Part shown: one piece after another, positions 5,934-6,107 of the stretch
Layout of the letters: every line of letters starts with the position of its first letter
How positions within the stretch are numbered: position 1 is the stretch's first letter
Assembly: GCA_007123985.1 (NCBI GenBank)
Contig: SLGA01000307.1
Coordinates: 1-6,107 of the forward strand
Direction of reading: 5' to 3'
Origin: Balneolaceae bacterium
GTDB lineage: Bacteria > Bacteroidota > Rhodothermia > Balneolales > Balneolaceae
DNA length: 6,107 nt
The notes under the pieces: model-generated
The model's input: only the letters and a program-made list of their open reading frames with translations
What the model was told of the DNA's origin: nothing
The model's database searches: none
Translations under genes and position numbers: made by a program

Positions 5934-6107
5934 TTATGCTGTTCTCACCTCATTCATCTCTCTCACTTTCTTAATCAGCAGATCCACTACATTATTCCGG
6001 TCGCGGAATACTCCATCGATTCCATCCTGGTCCAGAAAATCGAACGGCGGCTCATAGAGCGTGGCAACATCGAGATGGCCTTTTCGTGTGTAGAATTCAA
6101 TCATCTG
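5934..6107 (-). CDS. C-terminal end of a probable type I restriction enzyme R subunit (partial)
   Basis: The minus-strand frame is open from the right edge to TAA at 5936-5934, giving 57 residues. The key stretches are GHLDVATLYEPPFDFL, DGIDGVFRDRNN and VVDLLIKKVREMNE. The pattern LYEPPF, then GI(D/E)GVF, then a final helix ending in a short Ala-terminated tail matches my recollection of the C-termini of HsdR-type DEAD/DEAH helicase subunits (EcoEI-like, COG4096). Those subunits translocate DNA and cleave it within type I restriction-modification complexes. Only about 6 percent of such a protein would be visible, with no helicase or nuclease motif in view. The coding frame itself is well supported by composition and length; the family call is tentative. 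It converges on the phosphatase gene. Confidence 0.5.
   Translation of the reverse strand, partial: QMIEFYTRKGHLDVATLYEPPFDFLDQDGIDGVFRDRNNVVDLLIKKVREMNEVRTA

Overview
The window looks like a chromosomal segment from a Gram-negative bacterium of the Bacteroidota/Balneolota type. The grounds are a men gene order (menA-menC-menE) of the kind seen in that group, near-absence of Shine-Dalgarno sequences, a lipoprotein-type glycosidase and one TAnnTTTG-like promoter candidate. This assignment is inference; no marker gene is present.

Left half (about 1-3504, + strand): the 3' end of a menaquinone (vitamin K2) operon. menA (DHNA polyprenyltransferase), menC (o-succinylbenzoate synthase) and menE (o-succinylbenzoate-CoA ligase) are complete and tightly packed. 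The menA-menC gap is 1 bp and the menC-menE gap is 11 bp. menA starts with TTG, probably overlapping the end of an upstream gene cut by the window edge. MenC makes OSB, MenE activates it to OSB-CoA, MenB (not in the window) cyclises that, and MenA prenylates the resulting DHNA at the membrane. The other men genes are presumably further left.

Middle (3510-4463, - strand): a predicted outer-membrane lipoprotein of glycoside hydrolase family 130, converging on menE with only 5 bp between the stop codons. It keeps the EDPR catalytic signature but seems to lack residues that hold phosphate in the phosphorylases of the family, so a hydrolase is more likely.

Intergenic region 4464-4750: divergent control region with a Bacteroidota-like promoter candidate for the GH130 gene and a perfect AT-rich inverted repeat (4601-4620). 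It also holds a 35-codon ORF (4647-4754) directly in front of the next gene. That ORF may be the frameshifted N-terminus of the phosphatase.

Right part (4751-5875, + strand): a membrane-anchored PP2C/SpoIIE-type serine phosphatase of the RsbU class. It is followed, convergently, by the C-terminal 57 codons of a gene running off the right edge (5934-6107, - strand). That tail resembles the end of type I restriction enzyme R subunits, which would hint at a defence locus beyond the edge.

I see no tRNA, rRNA, CRISPR array or insertion sequence. Most of the window is ordinary metabolism. The parts worth a second look are the phosphatase 5' end, the GH130 lipoprotein, the intergenic palindrome and the restriction-like tail.
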